Notes: a model not told the origin generated them from the letters alone. Counted from the stretch's first letter, positions 53,193-62,307 are shown. The stretch: DNA of 64,000 nt from Mesorhizobium sp. INR15 (GCF_015500075.1 NZ_CP045497.1:186001-250000), one strand, 5' to 3'. Numbers and translations: made by a program.

Positions 53193-54293
53193 TCAAGCTT
53201 CGAGAGATATCGCGCCCCGCGGCCGACTGCAACATGCAAGGACGTAGCCTTCGGCTTTCTCGTCGTCGGACAAGCCGCCCAGGTCGTCCATGTCCACGTG
53301 TCCCTGGGTCATTTTCACTTTGCAGCTTCCGCAGACGCCTTGCTGGCAAGAACTGTCGATCCAAATCCCAACGTTCAACGCCGCTTCCAGCAAGGTCTCG
53401 CCTGGGGCACAGGCCCCCTGTTTGCCAGACAGCGAAAAATACACCTCGCCGCCGAGACCATCCGTGTCCTCGACAACGATCTTCTCGCCGAAGCTCTCCT
53501 CGTGCAGGGCCGCGACGGATACCTCCTCGGCCATGGCCCTTGCGGCCTTCATGAAGCCCTCTGGACCGCACATGAAAATTTCACGCTCGGCGAGGTCAGG
53601 AACGAGCGTCCGCATTAACTCTGCCCCAATCTGGCCAGTCGTTCCGCCAAAGTCTTTCTGCTCGCTGTCGTCGCCCACGACCAGATGCACTTTGACGTTC
53701 CGGAAGCGTTTGGCGATGAACTCCAACTGCTCGCGGAAGATGATGTCTTTCGGCGACCTTGCGAAATAGACAAAGACGACATCCGTCCGATCGACGACAT
53801 CGGTGATGTATTGCAGCATCGACATCACGGGGGTCACCCCCGATCCTCCGGAGAGAAAAAGCGGCTTGGCTGATGGAATGTCGAGATAGTTGAAATGGCC
53901 GCCGATATCGGCGATTTCGACCTCCATTCCTGGATGCAGGTTGTCGTTAAGCCAGTTGGACACCAGGCCTCCCGGAACCCGCTTGACGGTGATCTGGATA
54001 TTATGCGGCCGGGTCGGCGTCGAACAGATCGAGTAGGCGCGTGGACATAGCTCGCCATCGATCCGGAACTTGAAGGTGACATACTGACCGGGCTTGAAAT
54101 CGAAGCTACGGCTCTGGCTGTCTTCGAACACGAGGGTCTTGCTGTCGTGCGTCTCCTCCATCACGGCCTTGCACACGAGGGTGCATGGGCCGCCGCGATA
54201 GCATGGCTGGCGGTTGGCGGCAGACAGGGAATAGCGAAACGCAGTATCCATTAGCATCGCACGCATCTCCGATAGGTGCGACATGGATATCAA
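53193..54293 (-). CDS. Flavin/2Fe-2S oxidoreductase (ferredoxin reductase component)
   Basis: About 366 residues. FAD domain with RAYSICSTPTRPHNIQITVK (FAD-contact RxYS), NAD domain with LFLSGGSGVTPVMSMLQYIT and REIFMCGPEGFMKAARAM, then a C-terminal plant-type ferredoxin domain with SSCQQGVCGSCKVKMTQG and a further Cys in LACCSRP, the four cluster ligands. This is the reductase layout of Rieske-type monooxygenase systems and of Hcr-like proteins. No oxygenase gene is next to it; the small Rieske protein at 56427 may be an electron partner (inference). Several ATGs lie in the first 15 residues, so the start is uncertain. Confidence 0.88.
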   Translation of the reverse strand: MISMSHLSEMRAMLMDTAFRYSLSAANRQPCYRGGPCTLVCKAVMEETHDSKTLVFEDSQSRSFDFKPGQYVTFKFRIDGELCPRAYSICSTPTRPHNIQITVKRVPGGLVSNWLNDNLHPGMEVEIADIGGHFNYLDIPSAKPLFLSGGSGVTPVMSMLQYITDVVDRTDVVFVYFARSPKDIIFREQLEFIAKRFRNVKVHLVVGDDSEQKDFGGTTGQIGAELMRTLVPDLAEREIFMCGPEGFMKAARAMAEEVSVAALHEESFGEKIVVEDTDGLGGEVYFSLSGKQGACAPGETLLEAALNVGIWIDSSCQQGVCGSCKVKMTQGHVDMDDLGGLSDDEKAEGYVLACCSRPRGAISLEA

Positions 54294-54347
54294 GTTCGGC
54301 GATCTGAATTGATCCGGTAAAAATTCGGTTTCAATCGATAAATTCGA

Positions 54348-55205
54348 TCATCGATGGTCGATGACCTGTTTTAGTGACTTGAGCGCCCAAACAACAACCG
54401 GGTCTCGTCGGCGACGCATGTGCACAGCAGAAAAGACTGGTTGTGGTATCGTCGGTGCGTCCTGCACAATCCTTATACCGGAGACCTTGCTTTGCGCGCC
54501 CGCGAATGCGAACCGGGGAAGGTACAGCGTGCCCCCATGTCGCCCCAGGAGTTCAATGGCCAGGTCGTCGCTTCCGATCACCATGCTCGGGAACGCGAAT
54601 TCCGGAAGCACCTCGTCCAGCGCACGTTCGAATGCACTGGTGTAGGCCACTTTGATATAGCGGCTGATCTCCACGTCCGCCAAAGCTTCGTGGTCCGTCG
54701 AGACCATGATGAACTCGGCCGCTCCAAGGTCGGCGATCTGGACGTCAGGCGTCAGTTGCGGCGCGAACATGATGCCGATGTCCGTCTCGCCCGAGAGGAT
54801 GTCCCGCTGAATTTGGGACGAGAAATTGATCTCGACATGTAGATCGAGATCGCCCTCTTCGCTCCTGAGCTTGTCGATCCAGTCCATCAGGTATGCTCTG
54901 ACAAGGCTGTACTGACACGAGATGTGGAGACGGCGTCTCCGCGCTGCGGCACCGCTCAGCACATCGCGGCGAGCATGTCCCCACATCGTGAGGAAAGACC
55001 GACAGTGTCCCTCGAAACGCCTCCCGGCAGGTGTTGGCTCGGCACCACCGCGCCCTCGTTCGAAGAGTCGTACTCCGAGCGTCTCCTCCAGTTGACGGAT
55101 GCGGGCGCTGACTGTCGACTGCATGATGTTCATGCGCTCGGCTGTCCGCTTGAAATTCCCAGTTTCCATGACATCGAGGAACGTGAGCAGCAGAGGGATG
55201 TTCAT
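54348..55205 (-). CDS. LysR-family transcriptional regulator
   Basis: 285 residues. N-terminal winged helix LTFLDVMETGNFKRTAERMN...STVSARIRQLEETLGVRLFE (residues about 6-48), then the effector domain. It lies between the reductase gene (same strand) and the amidohydrolase gene (divergent), the classical position for a LysR protein that controls the divergent promoter in 55206-55332 and responds to a pathway compound. Confidence 0.9.
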   Translation of the reverse strand: MNIPLLLTFLDVMETGNFKRTAERMNIMQSTVSARIRQLEETLGVRLFERGRGGAEPTPAGRRFEGHCRSFLTMWGHARRDVLSGAAARRRRLHISCQYSLVRAYLMDWIDKLRSEEGDLDLHVEINFSSQIQRDILSGETDIGIMFAPQLTPDVQIADLGAAEFIMVSTDHEALADVEISRYIKVAYTSAFERALDEVLPEFAFPSMVIGSDDLAIELLGRHGGTLYLPRFAFAGAQSKVSGIRIVQDAPTIPQPVFSAVHMRRRRDPVVVWALKSLKQVIDHR

Positions 55206-55332
55206 CGGCTCTATCGCCTTTTCCGATCAATAATGGAAATAGACCGATATTTTCCGATTGATCTTAGGTCAATAGGTTGGACCTCATACCCACCTGCCGA
55301 TCAATCGGCCCGGCGACGCATTGGAGAGCAAG

Positions 55333-56415
55333 ATGTTCATCCTCGACACCGACTGCCATAATTACTGGTGCAGCGCCACCGTGCTTGAGCCCTATATGGA
55401 GGGGCTGTTCAAGGACATGTTCGTCCGTGGTGAAAAGACTGGACCGCGTGGAGCGTTTCCGCATGGTCATCGCCCCTGGTTCCACCCGGAAGGCTTTGCG
55501 CGTCACGACATCAACCCCGTCGAAGAAGATGACAACTATCTCATCATGAAGGAAAAGCACCTCGATAAGTACGATATCAATGTCGCGATCCTGACTAGTG
55601 ACGAGCCAATCGAAGCTTCCACGCTTGCCAATCCCTACTACGCCAATGCGCTATGCAAGGCATACAATGACTACATGATCGACTACTGGCTCCCGAAGGA
55701 CAGCCGATTCTGGGGATCGATAGTCGTCGCGCCACAAGACCCCAAGCTGGCGGCAGAGGAAATCCGCCGACTTGGTTCGCACCCCCGTGTCGTCCAGGTC
55801 CTGGTCAGCCACGGTGCGCAGCGGCCATATGGCGATCCCTTCTATCATCCCATCTTTGAGGCATGCGCCGAAATGGGCCTCCCATTCGCGATGCATCTCG
55901 GCGGCCAGGGTGGCCTGAATGCGAATCCGATTGGCGCTGGCCCCTCGACCTTTTTCTGGGAAACCCACGCGATCCTGCCGCAGTCGGCGATGACGCACAT
56001 GGCATCGCTGATCGCACAGGGTGTCTTCGAAAGATGGCCGGACCTCAAGGTCGTTATCATTGAGTGTGGCGTGGCCTGGGTTCCGTCGGTGCTCTGGCGG
56101 CTGGACTCGAATTACCGGGCGCTTCGCAAGGAGACGCCGTGGCTCAAGCGACTGCCGTCGGAATACTTCAAATCCAACATCCGCATGTCCACGCAGCCGC
56201 TTGAACAGCCGCAGAACATCCAGCACCTGTGGGCAACGCTGGAGGCCATGGACGGTGAGAACACCCTGCTCTTCGCTTCCGACTACCCGCACTGGGACTA
56301 TGACGACGTGACCAAGCTCCATATTCCGCCCGCCTGGCGCGAAAAGGTGCTCGGCCTCAATGCGCTCGACGCCTACAGGCGCATCCCTCACCCGACTGCG
56401 ATGGCTGCAGAATAA
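55333..56415 (+). CDS. Amidohydrolase-family (COG2159) metal-dependent hydrolase or decarboxylase
   Basis: 360 residues from ATG 55333 (GGAG upstream). It shows the COG2159 pattern: FILDTDCHNYW, where DxH replaces the more common DxHxH, MHLGGQGGLNA (metal His), VVIIECGVAWVPSVLWRLD and LLFASDYPHWDYDD (metal Asp). Related enzymes decarboxylate aromatic or dienoic acids (gamma-resorcylate, ACMSD, 5-carboxyvanillate) or hydrolyse C-C or C-N bonds. First gene of a two-gene run with the Rieske protein (11-bp gap). The substrate is unknown. Confidence 0.85.
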   Translation: MFILDTDCHNYWCSATVLEPYMEGLFKDMFVRGEKTGPRGAFPHGHRPWFHPEGFARHDINPVEEDDNYLIMKEKHLDKYDINVAILTSDEPIEASTLANPYYANALCKAYNDYMIDYWLPKDSRFWGSIVVAPQDPKLAAEEIRRLGSHPRVVQVLVSHGAQRPYGDPFYHPIFEACAEMGLPFAMHLGGQGGLNANPIGAGPSTFFWETHAILPQSAMTHMASLIAQGVFERWPDLKVVIIECGVAWVPSVLWRLDSNYRALRKETPWLKRLPSEYFKSNIRMSTQPLEQPQNIQHLWATLEAMDGENTLLFASDYPHWDYDDVTKLHIPPAWREKVLGLNALDAYRRIPHPTAMAAE

Positions 56416-56426
56416 GGAGAGCAGGC

Positions 56427-56780
56427 ATGACAACGAAGCAATATGCCTGCAAGGCACTGGACGTTCCGTCGGATGCAGCCAAGATCGTGGTTCTCGGTAA
56501 GCTTTCCATCGGCCTTTTCAAGCTGAATGACGGATACCACGCCCTGTTGAACGTCTGTCCGCATAGGGGCGCCGCGCTTTGCGAGGGACCTGTGTGCGGA
56601 ACCACCCGCCAAACCGACAAGACGGAATTCGTCTATGAGCGTGCCGGGGAGGTGGTCCGTTGCGCATGGCATGGATGGGAATTCGATATACGAACCGGAG
56701 AGTTCCTGGTCGATCCCAAGGTCCGCACGCGGTGTTTCGAAGTCTCCGTTGAGGGCGACGACATATATATACACGTCTGA
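56427..56780 (+). CDS. Small Rieske 2Fe-2S protein
   Basis: 117 residues. Cluster ligands are in CPHRGAALC and CAWHGWEFDI. The space between the two ligand pairs is about 35 residues, roughly twice that of ordinary Rieske ferredoxins, because of an inserted segment (CGTTRQTDKTEFVYERAGEV). No catalytic oxygenase domain, membrane span or signal peptide is present, so it is a soluble electron carrier or a subunit. It follows the amidohydrolase by 11 bp and is probably co-translated. Confidence 0.85.
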   Translation: MTTKQYACKALDVPSDAAKIVVLGKLSIGLFKLNDGYHALLNVCPHRGAALCEGPVCGTTRQTDKTEFVYERAGEVVRCAWHGWEFDIRTGEFLVDPKVRTRCFEVSVEGDDIYIHV

Positions 56781-56917
56781 CGTAGGTAGCGCCGCCACTG
56801 CTGCGTAGACGAAACCGTAGTGGCGCTCTCTGTCGTGCGAGCCTATCCGTCGTCAGAGTTTTTGAGACAGATGGCGAGCTGATTTAGCGCAGGCTCTGGC
56901 GCATCTGGGTTGTCATT

Positions 56918-57504
56918 TTAGGCCGCTGCGCGCCCATGGCGATCGTCGAGGATCTTCAGAAGGTCGCGCCGTTCGGAGGCGTTGAAAACAGACAGGCCCC
57001 AGTCATCGAGGACGAGGAGCTGAACGCGCCCGAGCGTCTTGAGCAGCCGGGCATAGCGTCCATCGCCACGTGCGAGGGCGAGCGCCTCGAAGAGACGCGG
57101 GACTCGATGATGGAGGACCGATCGATTGTCGCGGCAGGCTTTGTAGCCAAGCGCGCAGGCAAGGCAACTCTTGCCAGGCCGGTTGCCCTGTAACGAGCAA
57201 GTTCTCGTTGCGGTCGATCCAGTCGCCGGCGCCGCGCCTGGCGCAGACGGCGCGGTCGATGCCGCGCAGCGTGCGCAAATCAACATCTTCCACGCATGCG
57301 TTTTGGCGCAGCGCGGCGAACTTGAGGCGCGTCGTGAGACGTTTGGTGTCGCGCTCGGCCGCCTCGCGATCGACAAGAAACCCGATGCGCTCCTCGAACG
57401 ACAGGGCATCGAGATCCGGCGATCATCGCTGTTCCTCGAAGGGCTTTGGCCATTCCGGTCAAGCCGAGCGTGATCAGCCGTTCATGGGTGGGATGCGTGA
57501 GCAT
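56918..57504 (-). pseudogene. istB: IS21 helper ATPase gene istB, frameshifted and truncated
   Basis: ATG 57504 begins MLTHPTHERLITLGLTGMAK. After a frameshift LKFAALRQNACVEDVDLRTL appears in one frame, then in another SCLACALGYKACRDNRSVLH and VQLLVLDDWGLSVFNASERR up to DDRHGRAA at 56921. The Walker A region around 57185 is damaged and the last 60 or so residues are missing. At least two frameshifts. Confidence 0.75.
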
Positions 57505-57520
57505 TGAGATTTCCTTGGGT

Positions 57521-58520
57521 TCAGTGGAAATAGCCCTGACTGCGGATGTTGCCGTGGTGCAGAGGTTGGTGGTCGGGCGCCTCATTGAGGAAAGCGCGAT
57601 CAAGGCCGTTCTTGAGGATCGAACGGATCGAGGTGACGGAGCGCGCCTTGATGAGGATGCCGCGCTGGCAGGCTGGATCGACGCGGGCGGCGTCGTAGCT
57701 CCTGGCCAGCGACAGAATGCCGAGGCAGGTGCGAAAGCTTTGCTCGGGATGGGGCCAGTCAGCGATGACAGCCTGAAAGAAGGCGGCGGTGGAGGGATCG
57801 ATCCTCTCGCCGGCCGCGATCATTCCTCCCCGCGTCCACTTGCCGTAGCGGCGATGCGAGCTCGGCATGTGATCGGCAACCGTCGTGTGGCCGCGCCGGT
57901 TGGGCGCACGGGCGTGGCTGGCGATCCTCTGACCATGTGGAAGATCGACCGTCTTGTCGGCGATGCGCACATCGACGAGTTCGCGGATGAGGCGGTAAGG
58001 GCTAATACCAGTGCCCGTCGATCTCGACATGATAGTCAGGCGCGACGCGGCAACTCTTCCAGCGCGCAAAGACATGGCTGGTCCGGCAGTTCTCCCAGCT
58101 TGAGCTTGTCGATCTCGGCGAAGAGTTCGGCCCTGCTGGAGCCGAAGCCGCGCATCTTGCGGTCGTTGAGTTCGACGACGAGTCCACCGATGCCGACGTT
58201 CAGCTCCGCAAGGGAAAAGTACCGGTGATTGCGCAAGCGCGCCAATATCCAGCGTTGCGCGATCTGGACGGCGACCTCAACTTTCGCCTTGTCCTTCGGG
58301 CGTCTCGGCCGCGCCGCGAGGATCGGCCGTAATGGCTCACCATCTCGGCGTAGGTTCGGTTGAGCCCGGGATCGTAGCGATCGGGATTGGTGACGGCAGC
58401 CTTGAGATTATCGCAGACCACGAACTTTGGCACGCCGCCCAGAAAGATGAAAAGCCTCCGCAACCGACGCCAGCGGCTGGCGTCCACAGCGACACAGTAG
58501 CAATCACCGTAAATTATTGA
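57521..58520 (-). pseudogene. istA: IS21 transposase gene istA, frameshifted and truncated
   Basis: Blocks in shifting frames: FLGGVPKFVVCDNLKAAVTN (catalytic Asp region) and DPGLNRTYAEMVSHYG near 58360-58460, VAPDYHVEIDGHWY near 58010, IRELVDVRIADKTVDLPHGQ, then HGNIRSQGYFH at the natural C-terminus (57521). The N-terminal third, with the HTH and first catalytic residue, is absent: the upstream end at about 58520 meets the mucR scrap. Confidence 0.75.
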
Positions 58521-58570
58521 CCGACGAACCTTATTGACCAACTGAACAAGGAGGTCACATGCGCTCTATG

Positions 58571-58690
58571 CTAGCTATAGCTAGCAAGCATCGGCGCTGC
58601 GACATAGGCTGCAACGATATCGGCGGTCAGGCCGATCAGTTCGGCTTTGGAGTCGGCGGTTTCTTCGGTCGTGGCATAGCCCTGGAACTT
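58571..58690 (-). pseudogene. mucR-like N-terminal scrap
   Basis: On the minus strand the frame TTEETADSKAELIGLTADIV AAYVAA matches the N-terminus of MucR/Ros regulators (compare ELIELTAEIVAAYVQ in the gene at 14464). It ends after about 35 residues at a stop near 58571 where IS21 debris begins. The zinc-finger part is missing, and the start codon is out of frame by one base. Confidence 0.6.
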
Positions 58691-59293
58691 GTTGGTTGCG
58701 ATGGAGCCACCAGCATCGTGAATCTCGCTACAGGAAGAACGATCTCCTGCATACCTTGAAACGGGATGGTGTGGAACCTCGACGGTGCGTGGCATCTGGC
58801 GCTTGGATGGCGTTGCTTCCAATCGCGCGAAGTAGCTGCCGGAGCCAACACCAATCCCCGCTCTTTCGGCTTAATTCCCTTGTTCCGGCCTTGACCTTTT
58901 CGATCAACGCCTTGAGGGGCTATGAGACGGTTCGTCTTCGAAAGCACGGAAGTCTCGCTCCGCGCCAAATAAAATATTTATTTCAATGGCTTAGTTAAGT
59001 TCCATAAGATAGATTACGCGACTTTCATCACTGGAAGTTAATATTTCTTGGTTATTCAAAGTATGCATGGCGCCTGATCCAAGTCTTATCAACAGTCAAT
59101 GAGAGGCAACCGGGGGGTTCTTCAGCAGTAACGCCTAATCGATGGCTATGGGTTCGACAGATCTATGCTCCTTAAGATCACCTCATCATCTGATGTAACT
59201 GGGCGGGAATACCGTGAACTCTTCCGAACCGCCGGGGCCGGAGTCTCAAGCCAGACCATATCGGCCTTCGCTCGCCTCACCTCTCGGCGCAAC
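58691..59293. other. Intergenic stretch without a recognisable gene
   Basis: About 600 bp, partly AT-richer than its surroundings (58960-59100). Short ORFs on both strands have no starts or protein-like composition. Possibly an old boundary between the IS21 debris and the 59.3-64 kb block. Confidence 0.3.
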
Positions 59294-59755
59294 TCATTTG
59301 TGCGGCATGCAATAGACACCCTCGGATTCCATCAGTACCGCGCCACCCTTCAACTCGCTCAGTGCGCCAACCCACGCTTGCGAATAAGTGCGGCTGGCAT
59401 CCACGGCCGTCAGCCAAAGAACGCGATTGTCGGCCAGTTCAACTTTAACTTCCTGCTGCAAAGGGCTCCCCTGCACGGTCTGTTGATAGTGGCGTTTGAT
59501 CCTGACATTGCTGGCCGGGAACTCAGCTTCGTTGCTGCCGTAGTTCAGCACAAATCCACTGTGGTCCTCAGCCACTGAGCAACTGCCATCACGCTCACAC
59601 ACGATTTTGGCGGCGGTCTTGCAGTCCCATTTCAGTGAAGCGGGCCACATAGGATTGTCCACACTTGATCGCGGCTTGTCGCTCTGGCCAGCGGCCGTCA
59701 ACACTGCGGCTGCGTTCATAATCACAGTGGACAGGAGAAGCACCTTGAACACCAC
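59294..59755 (-). CDS. Secreted protein of unknown function
   Basis: 153 residues. A GTG start with AGGAGG upstream, then a signal peptide (VFKVLLLSTVIMNAAAVLTA, cleavage about residue 22). The mature part has two Cys pairs (DCKTAAKIVC, DGSCS) that could form disulfides and ends GVYCMPHK. No catalytic motif is recognised. Same strand as the secreted protein upstream (49-bp gap), so the two may be co-transcribed. Confidence 0.6.
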   Translation of the reverse strand: MVFKVLLLSTVIMNAAAVLTAAGQSDKPRSSVDNPMWPASLKWDCKTAAKIVCERDGSCSVAEDHSGFVLNYGSNEAEFPASNVRIKRHYQQTVQGSPLQQEVKVELADNRVLWLTAVDASRTYSQAWVGALSELKGGAVLMESEGVYCMPHK

Positions 59756-59803
59756 AAACCTCCTGATTGGCTCTCCAAACCTCGTCGTGGGTGATCGCCT
59801 AGC

Positions 59804-60406
59804 TTACGGCATGTTGAGATTGAACCAGCTTTTCTGGCGCACGCCCTTCGCGTCATCATACTGGATGAACCAAGGCTTTCCGCGCATCGGTCGAGAGATG
59901 GTGTAGTAGGTGGGGCCATTACCAAGGGAATGCCGTCGATCGTTCCCCGCGGTCTGGATTGTTGCCGTAACCCCCTTACCGTCGATTTCGATTTGGACCT
60001 GTCGTGATCCGTCTCCACGATTCCCGCCGAGGGCGCCGTTTTTGACAACGACGGGCAACGAGAGCCTACCGGCTGCAATACGGCAGATGTTCGGTTCTTG
60101 ACCTGAGCCCGGCCGATCGGATTCGGAATTGCCAACTGTTTGCCAGCCAGACGGACAATCCTCATACTTCTCAAATCTCGCTGCGCTGGAGTTGGCTTGC
60201 GGACAGGTCGGCCAATTAAAACCCGGGGCTTCCATCGCCGCAATCAACTTGTAAACTGGCGGGTGGCACGAGGGGGTGCCTTGCCAGTCGCCGGAAAGAC
60301 ATAGGAGGACCTGACAGCCCCATTCCGACGCTTTTGATTGGGATGGAAGAGCTGCGGCGCCCGCGATGGCGACGGCACCCCCCAGCAGGTATTTGAGTAT
60401 GGTCAT
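59804..60406 (-). CDS. Secreted Cys-rich protein of a plasmid/conjugation-associated type
   Basis: 200 residues from ATG 60406 with GAGGAAAGG upstream. Signal peptide about 26 residues. The mature N-terminus WGCQVLLCLSGDWQGTPSCH, then LIAAMEAPGFNWPTCPQA and the C-terminal MRGKPWFIQYDDAKGVRQKS-type tail resemble a family often seen beside type IV secretion and conjugation genes in alphaproteobacteria (from memory, not searched). No T4SS gene is present here. Probably periplasmic. Confidence 0.6.
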   Translation of the reverse strand: MTILKYLLGGAVAIAGAAALPSQSKASEWGCQVLLCLSGDWQGTPSCHPPVYKLIAAMEAPGFNWPTCPQANSSAARFEKYEDCPSGWQTVGNSESDRPGSGQEPNICRIAAGRLSLPVVVKNGALGGNRGDGSRQVQIEIDGKGVTATIQTAGNDRRHSLGNGPTYYTISRPMRGKPWFIQYDDAKGVRQKSWFNLNMP

Positions 60407-60484
60407 AGCCTTTCCTCGCTGCAGATTTTGACAGTTTACTATGGATGATCCGCGCGAAAAAGGACAGATCGAAAAGGCAGGTTT

Positions 60485-61030
60485 GTGCGACTACATCGAT
60501 TTATGAAACGAGACGATGGAGGCGTGGTCGACAACCCGTTGCGCGCCAACATTGCACTGACGCTTGAGCGGGAGCGAGCCAGACGCGGCCTATCCCATAT
60601 GCACATGGCCGAACTGTTTCGGACCCCCGAGGGCGAAAAACTGGCCTATCGAACCTACATTCAGACTGTGCGTCAGAAAAATAATGTCACATTGACGACG
60701 CTGCAGATCATGGCAAACGGCTTGGAAGTGTCTGTTGCAGGACTGCTCGTCGGCGGTAAGAAAGTTCCGGAATGGGCGCATCGGTTGGACGACAATGCGA
60801 TCCGCAAGCGGCTGGCGCACATCATCGATTTTGAGCGACAACGACGTACTTTGCACCGCTATGAGATGGCCACACTCATCGGCGTGGCGGAGGCGACATT
60901 CACGAAACTGGAACGTGCGAGCGGCAACGTCAGCGTGGACACGATTGCCGCGATCGCCAAGGCGTTGAAACTTGATCCAGCAGCCTTCCTGTTTTCCGAA
61001 AAAATCCCGCCAGCAGTTGATCTACCATAG
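60485..61030 (+). CDS. XRE-family regulator with two helix-turn-helix regions
   Basis: 181 residues from GTG 60485 (an ATG at 60503 is possible). HTH one covers residues about 20-75 (ALTLERERARRGLSHMHMAE to LQIMANGLEVSVAGLL) and HTH two about 110-170 (RTLHRYEMATLIGVAEATFT to AIAKALKLDPAAFLF). Two Cro/C1-type domains in one short chain suggest it can bind two half-sites without dimerizing. It lies divergent to the secreted pair and upstream of the toxin-antitoxin genes. Target unknown. Confidence 0.75.
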   Translation: MRLHRFMKRDDGGVVDNPLRANIALTLERERARRGLSHMHMAELFRTPEGEKLAYRTYIQTVRQKNNVTLTTLQIMANGLEVSVAGLLVGGKKVPEWAHRLDDNAIRKRLAHIIDFERQRRTLHRYEMATLIGVAEATFTKLERASGNVSVDTIAAIAKALKLDPAAFLFSEKIPPAVDLP

Positions 61031-61238
61031 CGGTCGGGCATCTTTATCACCGGCGAAAGAGGCCCAAGGTGATCTGAATGCGGGTAAACAGGTGCAAATG
61101 CGTTGCCCGGCAGCTTCCGCAAGACAGGTATCGCGCGTACTGGTTGGAACGATTTGATCACTGACGGACGGCTGACCGACGCCGATTGTTGACCCGCCTG
61201 AGCGCAACTGCTCGAGAACCCGGGAGTCTACTATTGAT

Positions 61239-61260
61239 GATAATGCAAATTTGCATTATC
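61239..61260. promoter_or_regulatory. 22-bp perfect palindrome before the toxin-antitoxin genes
   Basis: GATAATGCAAAT (61239-61250) is followed directly by ATGCATTATC-type complement TTGCATTATC (61251-61260), a near-perfect 22-bp palindrome 30 bp before the antitoxin ATG. AbrB/VapB-type antitoxins bind such palindromes to repress their own operon. Confidence 0.7.
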
Positions 61261-61289
61261 TAGGCGTATCGATGAATTGGAGCTGTACG

Positions 61290-61556
61290 ATGACGACATT
61301 GACGGTGACGGCACGCGGACAGGTGACCTTCCGCAAGGACGTTCTGCAGCATCTGGGAATCAGACCGGGCGAGAAGATCGAACTTGATCTGCTCCCCGAC
61401 GGCCGGGCGGAATTGAAGGCGGCGCGGGCGAAGGGATCATTCAGGGAGCTCTACGGTTTTCTCAAGGGCAAGACGAATGGCCGCGTGTTGAGCATTGAAG
61501 AGATCAACGAGGCAATTGCGGAAGCGGGCACTGCAGCGGGATCGAGCAAGGAATGA
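61290..61556 (+). CDS. AbrB/SpoVT-type antitoxin (VapB-like)
   Basis: 88 residues from ATG 61290, GGAG upstream. The swapped-hairpin DNA-binding fold is at the N-terminus: LTVTARGQVTFRKDVLQHLG, IRPGEKIELDLLPDGRAELK. The C-terminal part (RVLSIEEINEAIAEAG) should wrap the toxin. The stop overlaps the toxin ATG by 4 nt. It neutralizes the PIN toxin and, with it, represses the operon through the palindrome upstream. Confidence 0.85.
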   Translation: MTTLTVTARGQVTFRKDVLQHLGIRPGEKIELDLLPDGRAELKAARAKGSFRELYGFLKGKTNGRVLSIEEINEAIAEAGTAAGSSKE

Positions 61557-61951
61557 AAGTCACGGCCGACACCAACGTTCTACTGCGTGCCTATGTTGCC
61601 GACGATGAACGACAAGCGGAAGCAGCCGTCGATCTCCTGGCGAAGGCTGACATCGTGGCCGTTAGCCTTCAGGCCTTGTGCGAGTTTGCATGGGTTTTGG
61701 CCCGACAATATCAAACCGCACGCTTAGATATAGCGGCGGCAATCAGGGCCTTGTCGAACACTGCGAATGTCGTCGTCAACCGTCCAGCTGTCGAGGCAGG
61801 GCTTGCAGTGCTTGAGGCCGGCGGTGATTTTGCGGACGGCGTGATTGCCTTCGACGGCGAGTGGCTGGGCGGCGAGACATTCGTTTCCTTCGACCGCAAG
61901 GCCGTTAAACTTCTGTCTGCGCAAGGACATGCCGTTCGACTTCTTTCGTAG
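61553..61951 (+). CDS. PIN-domain toxin (VapC-like ribonuclease)
   Basis: 132 residues. PIN acidic residues are visible as KVTADTNVLLRAYVADD (first Asp), the Glu in ALCEFAWVLARQ, and DFADGVIAFDG (third Asp), with a closing FVSFDRKAVKLL. It cleaves RNA when free of the antitoxin. Translation is coupled to the antitoxin by an ATGA overlap. Such pairs stabilize plasmids and islands. Confidence 0.87.
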   Translation: MKVTADTNVLLRAYVADDERQAEAAVDLLAKADIVAVSLQALCEFAWVLARQYQTARLDIAAAIRALSNTANVVVNRPAVEAGLAVLEAGGDFADGVIAFDGEWLGGETFVSFDRKAVKLLSAQGHAVRLLS

Positions 61952-62004
61952 CCGTCTTTATGAGTGTCGCATGACCGCGATTGTCGGTTGCGCAGCGACC
62001 AAAG

Positions 62005-62307
62005 TTAACCATTGCGCGCCGATGGTGGCGCGCCGCCATCGGGCTGCGCAAGCCGAACACCGGGGCCGCCGCCGTTGTCTGAAAGGAACTCTATCCCTGC
62101 GTGCGTTAGGGCATAGACGATCTTTGTGACAGTCTCAGTCCGGCCGCCCAGTGGTCCATCCTCAGCTTCAAGGCGCGCGATCGTTGGTTCCGAAACGCGA
62201 GAATGCGTCGCCAAGTCACCTTGGGACCACCCGAGCAACGCTCTGGCGGCCTTCACCTGCCGTGTTGTAACGGTTGGATTGCGATTTGATAGATTTTCTA
62301 TTGACAT
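62005..62307 (-). CDS. XRE-type helix-turn-helix regulator
   Basis: 100 residues from ATG 62307. HTH core TTRQVKAARALLGWSQGDLA (residues about 14-33) followed by SEPTIARLEAEDGPLGGRTE and the tail HAGIEFLSDNGGGPGVRLAQ, the same short class as the gene at 15724-16014. Upstream (62285-62340) similar TTTTCTAT blocks lie in tandem and could be its own operator. Convergent with the toxin gene. Confidence 0.8.
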   Translation of the reverse strand: MSIENLSNRNPTVTTRQVKAARALLGWSQGDLATHSRVSEPTIARLEAEDGPLGGRTETVTKIVYALTHAGIEFLSDNGGGPGVRLAQPDGGAPPSARNG

